Below, piece after piece: positions 1-8,879 of a stretch of 64,000 nt of DNA; positions within the stretch are counted from its first letter, which is position 1, and every line of letters begins with the position of its first letter. A program made the translations under genes and the position numbers. The notes below the pieces were generated by a model. It worked only from the letters and a program-made list of their open reading frames with translations. It did no database searches and had not been told where the DNA came from. This DNA is from Thermoplasmata archaeon (GTDB taxonomy: Archaea > Thermoplasmatota > Thermoplasmata > RBG-16-68-12): the NCBI GenBank assembly GCA_036395115.1, contig DASWDU010000005.1, positions 96,560 to 160,559 on the forward strand. The letters are read 5' to 3'.

Positions 1-952
1 TCTCGAGGACATCCCAGATCCGCGCTTCCATCATGTCCTCCATGACCAGGTCCTTGCCGCGGATCACGTGCGTGATCCCGAGCAGATGGTCGTCGACGGC
101 CCAGGAGAACTCGAGCATCGGCCACACGCGGTACCGCGTCCCGACCCGCGGGTGCTCCCGCTCCGCGATCCGGAACAGGACGCGGTCGCGGAACGCGGGA
201 TTCGGATGGGCCATGTCCGTCTTCAGGCGGACGACGGCTTCGCCCTCGCCGTACTCCCCGGCGAGCATCGCCTTCCACATCGCGATCGTCTCGTCGACGT
301 CCTGCGTGCGGTGCACGCACGCCCGCATCCCCTCGCGATTCTTGCGGAGCGTATCGGCGTCGCACTCGCACACGTACGCCTCGCCCGTCGCGAGGAGCTT
401 CTCCGCCCACTCGTAGTGCAGCGGGATGCGGTCGCTCTTGTACAGCACCTGATCGTACTCGACGCCGGCCCAATCGAGGCCCTCCTTCACCTGGTCGAAC
501 GCCTCCGGCAGGAGCGGCTTCTCCTCCGAGCCGATCGTGTCGTCGAAGACGAGCAGCAGCCGTCCATGGTAGCGTTTCGCGTACGCGTCGTTCAGGACGA
601 ACGCCCGCGCATTCCCGATGTGGAGCGGCCCGCTCGGATATGGCGCGAGTCGGAGGACGACCTTGCCGTCCACCGCCCCGGGCAGCGGCGGGAGTTCCTT
701 CGGCCCGACGTCGGCGCGGGCCCTCTCGAGGAGCTCCGGCGCGATCGACGTCAGCTCGGCACGTTGGGCGTCCGGGGAGAGGCGGTTCACCTCCGCGACG
801 ACGCGCTCGACCTCGCGCGCGGCCTCCTTCGCGCGGCTCCGCAACGACGGATCCTCCGAGAGCAACCGGCCGAGGACCGCCCTCGCGTCGGCCTTGCCGT
901 CGTGGAGGACCGCATTCTGCAACGCGAACTTCCGCGCCGAGTTCACGGCCAC
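1..952 (-). CDS. gltX: Glutamyl-tRNA synthetase, N-terminal part (cut by window edge)
   Basis: Charges tRNA(Glu) (and possibly tRNA(Gln), as in many archaea) with glutamate in the cytoplasm. About 317 N-terminal residues are visible; the C-terminal part lies beyond base 1. The class I signature reads PSGPLHIGNARA, with the HIGN sequence that binds ATP, after an N-terminal helical extension of about 100 residues that is usual for archaeal GluRS. Further on, MLEFSWAVDDHLLGITHVIRG is the expected tRNA-acceptor/active-site region of the family. The start is the GTG at 952; a second GTG at 946 is possible. A TTTAA element lies about 20 bp upstream of the start. Identification is firm; the exact start is less so. 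Confidence 0.93.
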   Translation of the reverse strand, partial: MAVNSARKFALQNAVLHDGKADARAVLGRLLSEDPSLRSRAKEAAREVERVVAEVNRLSPDAQRAELTSIAPELLERARADVGPKELPPLPGAVDGKVVLRLAPYPSGPLHIGNARAFVLNDAYAKRYHGRLLLVFDDTIGSEEKPLLPEAFDQVKEGLDWAGVEYDQVLYKSDRIPLHYEWAEKLLATGEAYVCECDADTLRKNREGMRACVHRTQDVDETIAMWKAMLAGEYGEGEAVVRLKTDMAHPNPAFRDRVLFRIAEREHPRVGTRYRVWPMLEFSWAVDDHLLGITHVIRGKDLVMEDMMEARIWDVLE

Positions 953-1116
953 GTGCGTCCGGAGCGGCGGGGCGGTTAAAGAATCTTCGACCGAGGGGCC
1001 GTATCGCAACCCCGGCGTGGGCCGCCGTGTTCCCGCGGCTGAGACCGTCCCCGCCCGCCGACTCTCGGGAATTCGCCTAAGGAATGTTTATGGTCCACGG
1101 GACGCACGTCTTCCTC

Positions 1117-2055
1117 GTGGGTCGATGGTGGGGTCGCCTCTCCCCACGGGAACGCGCGGGGGTCGCGTTCGCGGTGTGGGCGTTCGCCTTCTTCGCCCTC
1201 TCCGTCGCGGCCGCGACCCCGGGCGGGCCTCTCGCTGCGCTTACCGCGGACGACCTCCATCCGATCGTCGGGCAGACCGTGCACTTCGACGCGTCCGCGA
1301 GCGTGTCGCACGACGAAGGCCTTGGGCGGATCGTCTCGTACCGATTCGACTTCGGCGACGGCGCGGGCACGGCGGGGCAGATTCCCGCGACGGCGGGCCA
1401 CGCCTATGCGGACGTCGGCCCGAGGCGGGCGATCGTCATCGTGCGCGACGCCCGGGACAACGTCGGCACGGCGTCCGTGACGATCGACGTGCGGCCGAGG
1501 CCCACGCCGACCGGACCCGAGCCGGACCTCACGCCGAGCGCCGCGTCGACGGATCCCGGGAGCCCGCTCGAAGGCCAGGTGGTCAGCGTCGGGATCACGA
1601 TCGTGAACCACGGCGGTGCGACGGCGGATTCCGCGACGATCGACGTCTACGACGCGCGGCCGGACGGCACGACGGTCGCGATCGGCCAGATCGCGCTGCC
1701 CCAGCCCCTTGCCGCCGGCTCGTCGGCCACGGTCTACTCGCAGTCGTTCCTCGCCGTCGGTGTAGGGGACCACGCGATCCGGATCGTCGTCGGCAACGTG
1801 ACGCCGACGGAATCGAACACAAGCGACAACGCGCGGGAAATCCCGATGACCGTACGCGCATCGACCGGATCGCCTCCGAACGGCGGCGAGATCCCGCTCG
1901 GCAACGTGGCGGTCATCGTCGGCTTGCTCGCAGCCGCCATCGCCGCACTCGTCGGGGCCGCCATCCTGCTCACGCGTCCGCGCAAGCGGAGACCGCTCGA
2001 ACCGCCACCCGCCGAGCCGCCGGACGAGTCGCCGCCGCCGATCTGGCCCCCCTAG
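1117..2055 (+). CDS. Membrane-anchored surface protein with PKD and CARDB-like domains
   Basis: Predicted exported protein of 312 residues with no recognisable enzyme activity. It begins with a basic segment and a hydrophobic signal (VWAFAFFALSVAAA). A PKD-type domain follows at roughly residues 30-115 (YRFDFGDG core motif), then a CARDB-like beta-sandwich at about 130-225, a proline-rich linker and one transmembrane helix near the C-terminus (AVIVGLLAAAIAALVGAAIL) followed by a basic tail. This layout is typical of archaeal cell-surface proteins held in the membrane by a C-terminal helix. I chose GTG 1117 because the AT-rich box GTTTATGG at about 1086-1093 would place a leaderless start there. 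ATG 1084 is an in-frame alternative. Confidence 0.75.
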   Translation: MGRWWGRLSPRERAGVAFAVWAFAFFALSVAAATPGGPLAALTADDLHPIVGQTVHFDASASVSHDEGLGRIVSYRFDFGDGAGTAGQIPATAGHAYADVGPRRAIVIVRDARDNVGTASVTIDVRPRPTPTGPEPDLTPSAASTDPGSPLEGQVVSVGITIVNHGGATADSATIDVYDARPDGTTVAIGQIALPQPLAAGSSATVYSQSFLAVGVGDHAIRIVVGNVTPTESNTSDNAREIPMTVRASTGSPPNGGEIPLGNVAVIVGLLAAAIAALVGAAILLTRPRKRRPLEPPPAEPPDESPPPIWPP

Positions 2056-2137
2056 TGGGACCGGCGCGGAACCGCTTCCGTCGAGGGCCCCGCAACGCCT
2101 AAAGAGCCGGACCGGTTTCGCGGGCGAGAGGACTTGC

Positions 2138-3412
2138 ATGACGCTGCGCGAGTGGCTGGAACGGTTCTCCGACGACGTCATCCGGATCGAGGCGGACACG
2201 AGCCGCGATCTCGCAGCGACCCGCGTCCTGTTGCGAGAGCCCCGCAGGCCCGTCCACTTTCGATCGATCGACGGATCCGAGGCCGTCGGGAACCTGTGGT
2301 CGACCCGGGCGCGCGTGGCCGCGGCGCTCCGTACGCCGGTCGAGTCGCTGCTCCCCCGGCTCATGGAAGCACAAGCCCATCCGGGCGACACGCGGATCGT
2401 CGATCGCGGGGGCTTCTTCGACCACGCGTCGACCGACGTGAACCTGCTCGATCTCCCGGTGCCGAAGCTGTTCCCGCGAGATGCGGGTCGATACATTACC
2501 GCCGGTGTCTGGGTCGCGGAATGGCAAGGAGTCCGCAACCTCTCGTTCCATCGGGTTCTCCTGCTCGACGAGACCCGGGGAGCGTGCCGCATCGTCCCGC
2601 GTCATCTGCGGCACATGTACAACGAGGCCATGAAGACGGGCGAGGAGCTCAAGGTCGCCGTCTGCATCGGCCTCGATCCGTGGAACCTCCTCGCGGGCGG
2701 GACCTCCGTCGAGTACGGGGTCGATGAAAGTCGAATCGCATCTGCACTGACGCAATCCTGCCTCGCCAAGCCTGTCGACATGGTCCGCATCAAAAACGGA
2801 CTCACCGTGCCGGCGGAGGCGGAGTACGTCCTCGAGGGTCGCCTGATCAACGAGACGCATGACGAGGGCCCATTCGTCGATGCAGTCCGGACGTACGACC
2901 GCGTCCGCAAGGAGCCCGTCCTCGTCGTCGAGCGCATCTATCACCGGAACGACCCGATCTTTCACATCATCGTCGGCGGCCTCGACGAGCACTTCATGTT
3001 CATGGGCATGCCGCGCGAACCTGTTATCTATCAAGCGGTCTCCCGTGCGGTACCGCACGTGAAGGCGGTCCGCTTGACGGAGGGCGGGTGCGCCTGGCTG
3101 CACGGCATCGTGTCGATCCGCAAGCAGCACCAGGGGGACGGCAAGAACGCCATAATGGCGGCGTTCGGCGCGCACACGTCGATGAAACAGGTCGTCATCG
3201 TCGACGAGGACATCGACGTCTTCGACGACCGCGACGTCGAGTGGGCGATCGCCACGCGGTTCCAGGCGGACCGCGGCCTCGTCGTGCTGCATGGGGTCCG
3301 TGGCTCGTCGATCGACCCGAGCGCCCACGACGGCTTCACGTCGAAGGTCGGCATCGACGCGACGAAGCCCATCGGCGCGGATGCGGCGATGTTCGACAAG
3401 GCGACCCTGTGA
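2138..3412 (+). CDS. UbiD-family decarboxylase, candidate trans-anhydromevalonate-5-phosphate decarboxylase
   Basis: A 424-residue member of the UbiD family, whose enzymes use prenylated FMN for reversible decarboxylation. Family-typical stretches are visible across the length, for example the conserved EGPFVDAVRTYD region and the MVRIKNG and RFQADRG segments. The length of about 420 fits the archaeal subgroup that decarboxylates trans-anhydromevalonate 5-phosphate in the archaeal mevalonate pathway to isoprenoid lipids; that substrate is inferred from family knowledge, not from neighbours. No UbiX or aconitase-type dehydratase gene is in this window. A TATA-like CCTAAAGAG lies about 38 bp before the ATG. 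The family is clear; the substrate could be another aromatic or alpha,beta-unsaturated acid. Confidence 0.82.
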   Translation: MTLREWLERFSDDVIRIEADTSRDLAATRVLLREPRRPVHFRSIDGSEAVGNLWSTRARVAAALRTPVESLLPRLMEAQAHPGDTRIVDRGGFFDHASTDVNLLDLPVPKLFPRDAGRYITAGVWVAEWQGVRNLSFHRVLLLDETRGACRIVPRHLRHMYNEAMKTGEELKVAVCIGLDPWNLLAGGTSVEYGVDESRIASALTQSCLAKPVDMVRIKNGLTVPAEAEYVLEGRLINETHDEGPFVDAVRTYDRVRKEPVLVVERIYHRNDPIFHIIVGGLDEHFMFMGMPREPVIYQAVSRAVPHVKAVRLTEGGCAWLHGIVSIRKQHQGDGKNAIMAAFGAHTSMKQVVIVDEDIDVFDDRDVEWAIATRFQADRGLVVLHGVRGSSIDPSAHDGFTSKVGIDATKPIGADAAMFDKATL

Positions 3413-3464
3413 TGCGCCTCGACCCCTCGGTGATAACCCCAATCGCCGAGCCGGTGCATTCCAC

Positions 3465-3490
3465 TACATGTAATGCGAGGATGTAATAGG
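3465..3490 (+). promoter_or_regulatory. Promoter/operator region of the VapBC-like pair
   Basis: Holds the 8-bp palindrome TACATGTA (3465-3472) and two direct copies of ATGTAAT, at 3468 and 3481. The second copy lies about 20 bp before the antitoxin start, where a TATA box would be expected. Antitoxins of this kind usually bind such sites to repress their own operon, so this is a plausible operator. The assignment is inferred. Confidence 0.4.
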
Positions 3491-3504
3491 CCTTCAGACA
3501 TTGC

Positions 3505-3756
3505 ATGTTCGTGACCATCACTAAGAGAGTCATCCAGACAGAGGTTGATTCCGCATTGTACGACTTCGTCGTCAAGGCAGCGAAGGCCAAGGGAATCACG
3601 CTCAAGGAGGCCACCCGCGAAGCGCTTCGTCGATGGGCCGCGATAGAAGGAGACCTCTCTTGGGATCCCCTCTTCGACCTCACGAAGACGGTCAAGTCGA
3701 AGAAGGCGACCGATTCGTCGAAGGTCGACGAAATTCTCTACGGCAAGAGACGATGA
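3505..3756 (+). CDS. Antitoxin-like small DNA-binding protein (VapB role)
   Basis: An 83-residue protein with a short beta-strand, two helices (about residues 16-46) and a charged, lysine-rich C-terminal tail. The pattern resembles ribbon-helix-helix antitoxins: DNA binding at the N-terminus and toxin binding by the tail. It overlaps the next gene by four bases (ATGA at 3753-3756), so the two are translationally coupled, as is usual for VapBC pairs. Its base composition is less GC-rich than that of the neighbouring genes, which suggests a mobile origin. No specific antitoxin family could be assigned, so the role rests on context. Confidence 0.7.
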   Translation: MFVTITKRVIQTEVDSALYDFVVKAAKAKGITLKEATREALRRWAAIEGDLSWDPLFDLTKTVKSKKATDSSKVDEILYGKRR

Positions 3757-4166
3757 AGTTATTTCTCGACTCCGGTGCGCTCATCGCGCGGGCGATCAAG
3801 AACGACACAAACCACGAAGCCGCCAAGCAGGTATTTCACCGGCTTTCGCGGCGGAAGCTACCCTACCGCCTCCTTTATACTTCGAACTTCGTGATTGACG
3901 AGACGTTGACGTTTCTGCTCTACCGGGCCGGCGCGCGCACGGCGCTCGCCGTCGTGACCTGGATAAGGGAGTCCCCCAATGTCCGCGTGCTTCATGTATC
4001 CGAGGAAATCGAGCCCATCGTCGATCGGGAGTTTCGTCGCCACGCCCCGTCGGGGGTCTCGTATACGGATTGCGCCACGAAGGTGCTCATGGAGCGGGAG
4101 TCGATCGATACCGCGTTCGGATTCGATCGAGACCTCGAGGCCCTCGGTTTCCATCGGCTCCCGTAG
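3753..4166 (+). CDS. PIN-domain ribonuclease toxin (VapC-like)
   Basis: A 137-residue PIN-domain protein, the usual size of VapC toxins, which cleave RNA (often tRNA or rRNA) with bound Mg2+ or Mn2+. The acidic active-site residues can be seen in order: Asp in LFLDSG near the N-terminus, Glu in NFVIDET at about residue 50, Asp in SYTDCA at about 105, and Asp in FGFDRD close to the C-terminus. It starts inside the stop codon of the antitoxin gene. The pair stands alone between a UbiD gene and a metalloprotease gene. A PIN nuclease fold is well supported; the RNA target is unknown. Confidence 0.85.
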   Translation: MKLFLDSGALIARAIKNDTNHEAAKQVFHRLSRRKLPYRLLYTSNFVIDETLTFLLYRAGARTALAVVTWIRESPNVRVLHVSEEIEPIVDREFRRHAPSGVSYTDCATKVLMERESIDTAFGFDRDLEALGFHRLP

Positions 4167-4297
4167 TCGAACCCATAACGGTTCCCGGCGAGCGAGGCAC
4201 TCGATACAACCCCGGTGTCCCTCGCGGACTCCGCGATGATCGAGGAATCGACCCCGGGAACGCGGGGCGATGTGCGCCCGCCGAAAATCGCGGGTCA

Positions 4298-4313
4298 AGG
4301 TTCATATGAACCT
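4298..4313. promoter_or_regulatory. 16-bp perfect palindrome before the M6 protease gene
   Basis: AGGTTCATATGAACCT is its own reverse complement and ends 18 bp before the protease ATG at 4332. The AT-rich centre may also act as the TATA box, so a dimeric repressor bound here would block transcription factor access. An operator function is inferred from position and symmetry only. Confidence 0.45.
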
Positions 4314-4331
4314 CCCTTATCGCGAACGACG

Positions 4332-6974
4332 ATGCGGGCGGCGGTCTCCCTCCTCCTCGCCGTGCTCCTCGTCGGGCCCATCCCCCTCGCGTTCGCGCGC
4401 GATGCGCCGGCGCACGTGGACCCGCCGCGGGACGCGCGCCCCCACCTGATGCCGCCGCGGCCCGGCGTGCAGACGTGGCCGAGCGGCACGCGCCAAGGCA
4501 ATCCGATCTTGCCGCCGTCTCCCGTTCAGACGACCGGCACGGTCCGCGTCCTCGTGCTGCTCGTCGACTTCACGGACGTCGCGCCGTTGTACACCGGCGC
4601 GTACTTCACCGCATTCTTCAACGATGCCTCGCCGGGAGCCCGTTCCCTCCAGGCATACTACCAGGAGGTCTCCCTCGGCGCGCTGACGGTCCAGGCGACC
4701 GTCATCACGACGTGGTTCGACAGCGTGCACCCGATGGCGGACTACGGCGCGGACAGCGCGAAGCCCCCCGACGATGCGAACGGTGACATCTACCGTCTCG
4801 TCACGGAGACGGTGCGGCTCGCCGACCCGATCGTCGACTTCGCGCCGTTCGACACGGACGGCGACGGCGTCGTGGACCACCTCGTCATCGTGCACGCCGG
4901 CGACGGCCAGGAGGCCGGGGGCAGCTCCGATCTGATCTGGTCCCACCGATGGGCCGTGTACGACGCGGACCCGGCCCTCCCCGGCACGCAGACGCTGATC
5001 GCCGACGGCGTCCAGATCTTCGGATACACGATGGTGGCCGAATCGTCCCCGGTCGGGGTCGTGGCGCACGAGTTCGGCCACGACCTTGGCCTCCCGGACC
5101 TATACGACACGGACGGCTCCTCGGACGGCGCCGGCCTGTGGGACATCATGGCCGGCGGCTCCTGGAACGGCGTGCCCGCCGGCACGTCGCCCGCGGACAT
5201 GAGCGCCTGGTCCCGCATCCGCCTCGGCTGGATCACGCCGACCTCCGTGACGACGGCGCTCATCGGCACGTCGATCGCGCAGGCCGAGACCTCCGGGGCG
5301 GGGGTCTTTCGGCTCTCGATCCCCGGCGCGTCGCCCCTCGAATACTTCCTGGTCGAGAACCGCGAACCGTACGGCTTCGACGCGGCCCTGCCGGGCAGCG
5401 GGCTCCTGATCTGGCACGTCGACGACGCGCTTAGTTCGAACGAGGTCGACACGCATCGGCTCCTCGACCTCCTCGAGGCGGACGAGGGCCTCACTGGGGA
5501 TCGCCCGACGGACGCCGGAGATCCGTGGCACGACACGGCGAACGGCTGGGGCCCGGACACGAACCCGGACAGCCGCGCGTATTCCGGGTCGGACACCGGC
5601 TGGCGGGTCCGGGACGTCTCCGCGAGCGGCGCGACAATGACCGCGACGATCGCGAGCGGGGTGACGCGGGACTTGGCGGTCTCGGCGATCCGCGTGCCGC
5701 TCCTCGAGGCCGTCGGGACGAGGGTGAACGTCTGGGTCGACGTGCGCAACGACGGGGCGCAGGCCTCGGATGTGCGGGTGGACATCGGCGTGTACCTCGA
5801 CTCCGTCGCGACGGCGTCGCTCATCGTGCGGCAGACCTTCTTCCGCCCCGCCGTCGCCGCGCAGACGACGACCGCCTTCTCCCTGAACTTCACCCCGACC
5901 GTCGCCGGCCGATACCTCGTGATCGCGTCCCTCGTCGGCGCGGCCGACGATATCCCGACGAACGACGAGCGCGCCGCCCACGTCCTCGTGGCGGCGACGA
6001 TCCCCTTCCGCGACGCCGTCGAGGCGGGCGCGGGCGGATGGACGCTCGACGGCTCCTCGACGGACGCGCACCGCTGGCAGATCGTGAACGACACGGACCC
6101 CGACGGCGCGGCGCACAGCCGCACCCACGCGTGGCGGTTCGGGTACGTCAACACGCTCTTCCCGAACCTCTTCCCTCCGGAGTGGCACACGCTCACGTCG
6201 CCCTCGATCAACGTGACCGCCGGTCCCACGTTCCTGATCTTCTTCGGCCGGTACGACCTGACGGGCCGGACGGTGCCCGTCCTCCCGATCGGATCGAACG
6301 ACACGGACGATGCGTACGTCGAGGTGAGCGTCGCCGGCGGGCCGTGGATCGCCCTCGTCCACTACAGCGGGCGCGACCTCACGTGGCGGGGGATCTCGTT
6401 CGACCTGACGGCAAACATTACCGGCCCGACGACCCTCCGGATTCGGTTCCGGGTCAGCGCGAACGTGCTGGCGAATGCGGGCGGGTGGTGGATCGACGAC
6501 GTCACCGTGGCGTCCTCGGGACTCGGACGCGCGGTCCTCCTCCTCGGGGCGTCGGGCCCCTACCAGGGCGCCGCGAGCGGGACCGTCCGGGTCGGCGTGA
6601 AGGTGGCCAACGTCGGCGATGTCGAGACGGTCTTCCGCCTCGACGCGGCGCTGCCGGCGGGCTGGACCGCCACCCTTGCGGGCGAGCCTCCGGGACCGCT
6701 CTCGGGCCATCTCGTCCGGCTCGCGCCGGACAACGACGCCTCGCTCCGGGTCGACATCGTGCTCCCGTGGAACGCGGCTTCGGGCGCGCTCGTCTCGGTC
6801 CCGATCAACGCGACGGCCGTCGGCGACGCGAACGCGAATGCGTCGCTCGTCGTGCAGGTGCGCCTCGCTGGCTTTTCGATCGAGCTGCTCCTCGCCGCCG
6901 GCTCCATCGCGGCCATCGCCCTCGCAACCGTCGTGATCTTCGGCCTGAGGCGCCTGAGGCGTCCGCCGGTCTAG
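4332..6974 (+). CDS. Secreted M6-family metalloprotease (immune inhibitor A-like), membrane-anchored
   Basis: An 880-residue exported zinc endopeptidase. A signal peptide opens the protein (MRAAVSLLLAVLLVGPIPLAFA). The M6 catalytic domain carries the zinc motif HEFGHDLGLPD at residues 246-256: His246, His250 and Asp256 as ligands and Glu247 as catalyst. The downstream WDIMAGGSW stretch contains the Met-turn of the family. After about residue 430 come beta-rich segments, including a CARDB-like domain and a jelly-roll segment with the W-x-IDDV signature (WWIDDVTVAS), as in immune inhibitor A. One C-terminal transmembrane helix and a basic tail anchor it. I prefer ATG 4332 to the in-frame upstream GTG at 4215 because the signal peptide then sits at the N-terminus. 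Confidence 0.88.
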   Translation: MRAAVSLLLAVLLVGPIPLAFARDAPAHVDPPRDARPHLMPPRPGVQTWPSGTRQGNPILPPSPVQTTGTVRVLVLLVDFTDVAPLYTGAYFTAFFNDASPGARSLQAYYQEVSLGALTVQATVITTWFDSVHPMADYGADSAKPPDDANGDIYRLVTETVRLADPIVDFAPFDTDGDGVVDHLVIVHAGDGQEAGGSSDLIWSHRWAVYDADPALPGTQTLIADGVQIFGYTMVAESSPVGVVAHEFGHDLGLPDLYDTDGSSDGAGLWDIMAGGSWNGVPAGTSPADMSAWSRIRLGWITPTSVTTALIGTSIAQAETSGAGVFRLSIPGASPLEYFLVENREPYGFDAALPGSGLLIWHVDDALSSNEVDTHRLLDLLEADEGLTGDRPTDAGDPWHDTANGWGPDTNPDSRAYSGSDTGWRVRDVSASGATMTATIASGVTRDLAVSAIRVPLLEAVGTRVNVWVDVRNDGAQASDVRVDIGVYLDSVATASLIVRQTFFRPAVAAQTTTAFSLNFTPTVAGRYLVIASLVGAADDIPTNDERAAHVLVAATIPFRDAVEAGAGGWTLDGSSTDAHRWQIVNDTDPDGAAHSRTHAWRFGYVNTLFPNLFPPEWHTLTSPSINVTAGPTFLIFFGRYDLTGRTVPVLPIGSNDTDDAYVEVSVAGGPWIALVHYSGRDLTWRGISFDLTANITGPTTLRIRFRVSANVLANAGGWWIDDVTVASSGLGRAVLLLGASGPYQGAASGTVRVGVKVANVGDVETVFRLDAALPAGWTATLAGEPPGPLSGHLVRLAPDNDASLRVDIVLPWNAASGALVSVPINATAVGDANANASLVVQVRLAGFSIELLLAAGSIAAIALATVVIFGLRRLRRPPV

Positions 6975-7012
6975 TCGAAAAGGTTATTCGCGCCCCCCGT
7001 CGTCGGGCGGAC

Positions 7013-8713
7013 GTGTTCGTGACGCACGCGCTCCTCCGGCGGGGGGCCGTCGAGGAGCGCGCGTACCAGGTGAACATCGCCCGCGCGTGCCTCGAGCGGT
7101 CCACGCTCGTCGTCCTCCCGACGGGCATGGGGAAGACGGTGGTCGCCGCGATGGTCATCGCGGAGGTCCTCCGTAGCAAGGGCGGCAAGATCCTCTTCCT
7201 CGCGCCGACGAAGCCGCTCGTCGAGCAGCACGCGGCCTCGCTCCGCGAGATGCTCGTCATCGACCGGATCGAGCTGTTCACCGGCGAAGCGACCGCGCCG
7301 GAAGATCGCGAGCTCATGTGGCGGGAAGACAAGATCGTCGTCTCGACGCCGCAGGTCATCCGGAACGATCTCCGGGCCGAGCGCATATCCCTGGACGACG
7401 TCTCCCTGATCGTCTTCGACGAGGCCCACCGGGCGGTCGGCGACTACGCCTACGTCGACGTCGCGGCCGCGTACAAGGAGGTCCCGGGACGCCTCGTCCT
7501 CGGGATGACCGCCTCGCCGGGCGCGAGCGCGGAGAAGATCCTGGAGGTGTGCGGGAACCTCGGCATCACGGCCGTCGAGATCCGCACGGAATACGACGCG
7601 GACGTCGTGCCGTACCAGCATGCACTCGCGTTCGAGCGCGTGGAGGTCGACGCCCCGGACGTCTCGAAGGAGATCCGCGGACTCCTGGAGACCGTGTACG
7701 AGGAGCAGGTCGGACGCCTCAAGAAACTCGGTTTTCTCGCGGGCAAGCCGAAGGTCACGCTCAAGGACTTGCTCGCGGTCGGGGACGAGGCCCGCCGCAA
7801 ACTCGACTCCGGTATTAAGGACGGCCGGCTGTACGGCGCGATGACGGCGCAGGCGATCGCGATGAAGGCGAACCATGCGATTGAGCTCGCGGAGACGCAA
7901 GGGCTCGGCTCCCTCCGGTCGTACTTCGAGAAGATGGAGGCCGAGTCCAAATCGAAGGCGGACGTCCAGTTCTTGAAACACGCGAAAGTGCAGGAAGCGA
8001 TCAAGCTCGCCCGCGAGACGGACGTCGAGCACCCGAAGCTCGCGAAGACGGCGTGGGTCGTGCGCGAGCAGTTCATGAAGAAAGCGGATTCGAAGATCAT
8101 CGTCTTCGCGCACTACCGCGAGACCGCGGATCGGGTGACGCAGGACCTCGCTCGCATCCCCGGCGTGCGACCGATGCGGTTCGTCGGGCAAGCCTCGCGC
8201 GGCGAGGACGTCGGGCTGTCGCAGAAGCAACAGGTCGATATCCTCGAGAAGTTCCGGGCCGGCGAGGTGAACGTGATCGTCGCGACGTCGATCGGGGAGG
8301 AGGGCCTCGACATCCCGCAAGTCGATCTCGTCGTCTTCTACGAGCCGGTGCCGTCGGAGATCCGGACGATCCAGCGGCGCGGGCGCACCGGGCGGAGCGC
8401 GGCGGGTCGCGTCGTGATGCTCGTGACGAGGGACACGCGGGACGAGGCGTACTTCTACAGCGCCCGCCGCAAGGAGCGGCGGATGCACCAGGAACTCGAC
8501 CGACTTCGGCGTGAGCTGAAACAGAAGATCTTCGTCGGCGAGCCCGGCGGCGAGACGTTCGCGGTGGCGTCGCCGGAGGCCCGCATCGAGGCGCTCCGGG
8601 AAGCGACGCGGGAGGACGCCGCCCCGCCGCCGTCTCCGCCGCCTCCGCCTCCCGCGCGCGAGCGCAGGACCTCCCGCGAGAAGAAAGGCCAGACCACCGT
8701 CGAGGAGTTTTGA
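7013..8713 (+). CDS. Hef-like superfamily 2 helicase without nuclease domain, C-terminal PIP-box-like motif
   Basis: A 566-residue SF2 helicase of the Hef/FANCM/MPH1 group, which remodels stalled replication forks and branched DNA. Motif I is PTGMGKT near residue 38, motif II is DEAH (VFDEAHRAVGDY), motif III is TASPG and motif VI is QRRGRTGR. Between the RecA-like lobes lies the helical thumb insertion typical of Hef (about residues 215-340). Full-length euryarchaeal Hef continues into an XPF-type nuclease with helix-hairpin-helix domains. Here the protein ends after a proline-rich linker and the residues QTTVEEF, which fit a PCNA-interacting peptide. GTG 7013 is taken as start; GTG 7019 is possible. 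The gene begins 38 bp after the M6 protease gene. Confidence 0.88.
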   Translation: MFVTHALLRRGAVEERAYQVNIARACLERSTLVVLPTGMGKTVVAAMVIAEVLRSKGGKILFLAPTKPLVEQHAASLREMLVIDRIELFTGEATAPEDRELMWREDKIVVSTPQVIRNDLRAERISLDDVSLIVFDEAHRAVGDYAYVDVAAAYKEVPGRLVLGMTASPGASAEKILEVCGNLGITAVEIRTEYDADVVPYQHALAFERVEVDAPDVSKEIRGLLETVYEEQVGRLKKLGFLAGKPKVTLKDLLAVGDEARRKLDSGIKDGRLYGAMTAQAIAMKANHAIELAETQGLGSLRSYFEKMEAESKSKADVQFLKHAKVQEAIKLARETDVEHPKLAKTAWVVREQFMKKADSKIIVFAHYRETADRVTQDLARIPGVRPMRFVGQASRGEDVGLSQKQQVDILEKFRAGEVNVIVATSIGEEGLDIPQVDLVVFYEPVPSEIRTIQRRGRTGRSAAGRVVMLVTRDTRDEAYFYSARRKERRMHQELDRLRRELKQKIFVGEPGGETFAVASPEARIEALREATREDAAPPPSPPPPPPARERRTSREKKGQTTVEEF

Positions 8714-8720
8714 CCCGTTC

Positions 8721-8730
8721 GATTTATACT
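8721..8730 (+). promoter_or_regulatory. TATA-like element for the 36-residue zinc-ribbon gene
   Basis: GATTTATACT stands out in GC-rich surroundings and lies about 35 bp before ATG 8763. It matches the archaeal TATA consensus and supports the reality of the tiny downstream gene. Confidence 0.5.
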
Positions 8731-8762
8731 CCTCACGCTCCTACGAGGCCGCAAGGCCCGCG

Positions 8763-8873
8763 ATGGTCCGCTGCCCCGAATGCGGATGGGAGATCGATCC
8801 GGACGACGAGATGTGCCCGAACTGCGGCGCGTACCTCGCCGACTATGAGGACCTCGAGCCGAAGAACGAGTGA
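8763..8873 (+). CDS. 36-residue zinc-ribbon miniprotein
   Basis: A very short gene encoding one zinc ribbon: two CxxC knuckles (CPEC at residues 4-7 and CPNC near 18-21) joined by an acidic loop, then an acidic tail (ADYEDLEPKNE). Such single-ribbon proteins are common in archaea and are often protein- or nucleic-acid-binding adaptors; the function of this one is unknown. A good TATA-like box upstream and an intact CxxC pair argue that it is expressed. It lies between the Hef-like gene and a convergent zinc-ribbon protein gene, separated from the latter by only 6 bp. Confidence 0.65.
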   Translation: MVRCPECGWEIDPDDEMCPNCGAYLADYEDLEPKNE

Positions 8874-8879
8874 GACGCC

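Noticed and set aside
3505..4166. Whether the vapBC-like pair belongs to a larger mobile island
   Set aside because: No repeats, integrase, transposase or tRNA lies beside it, and the flanking genes look like ordinary chromosomal ones.
5525..8713. Very long plus-strand open frame that would fuse part of the M6 protease region with the Hef-like helicase
   Set aside because: The first half is an out-of-frame, arginine/glycine-rich reading of the protease gene, without domains. The true helicase starts near 7013 with its own upstream AT-rich element.
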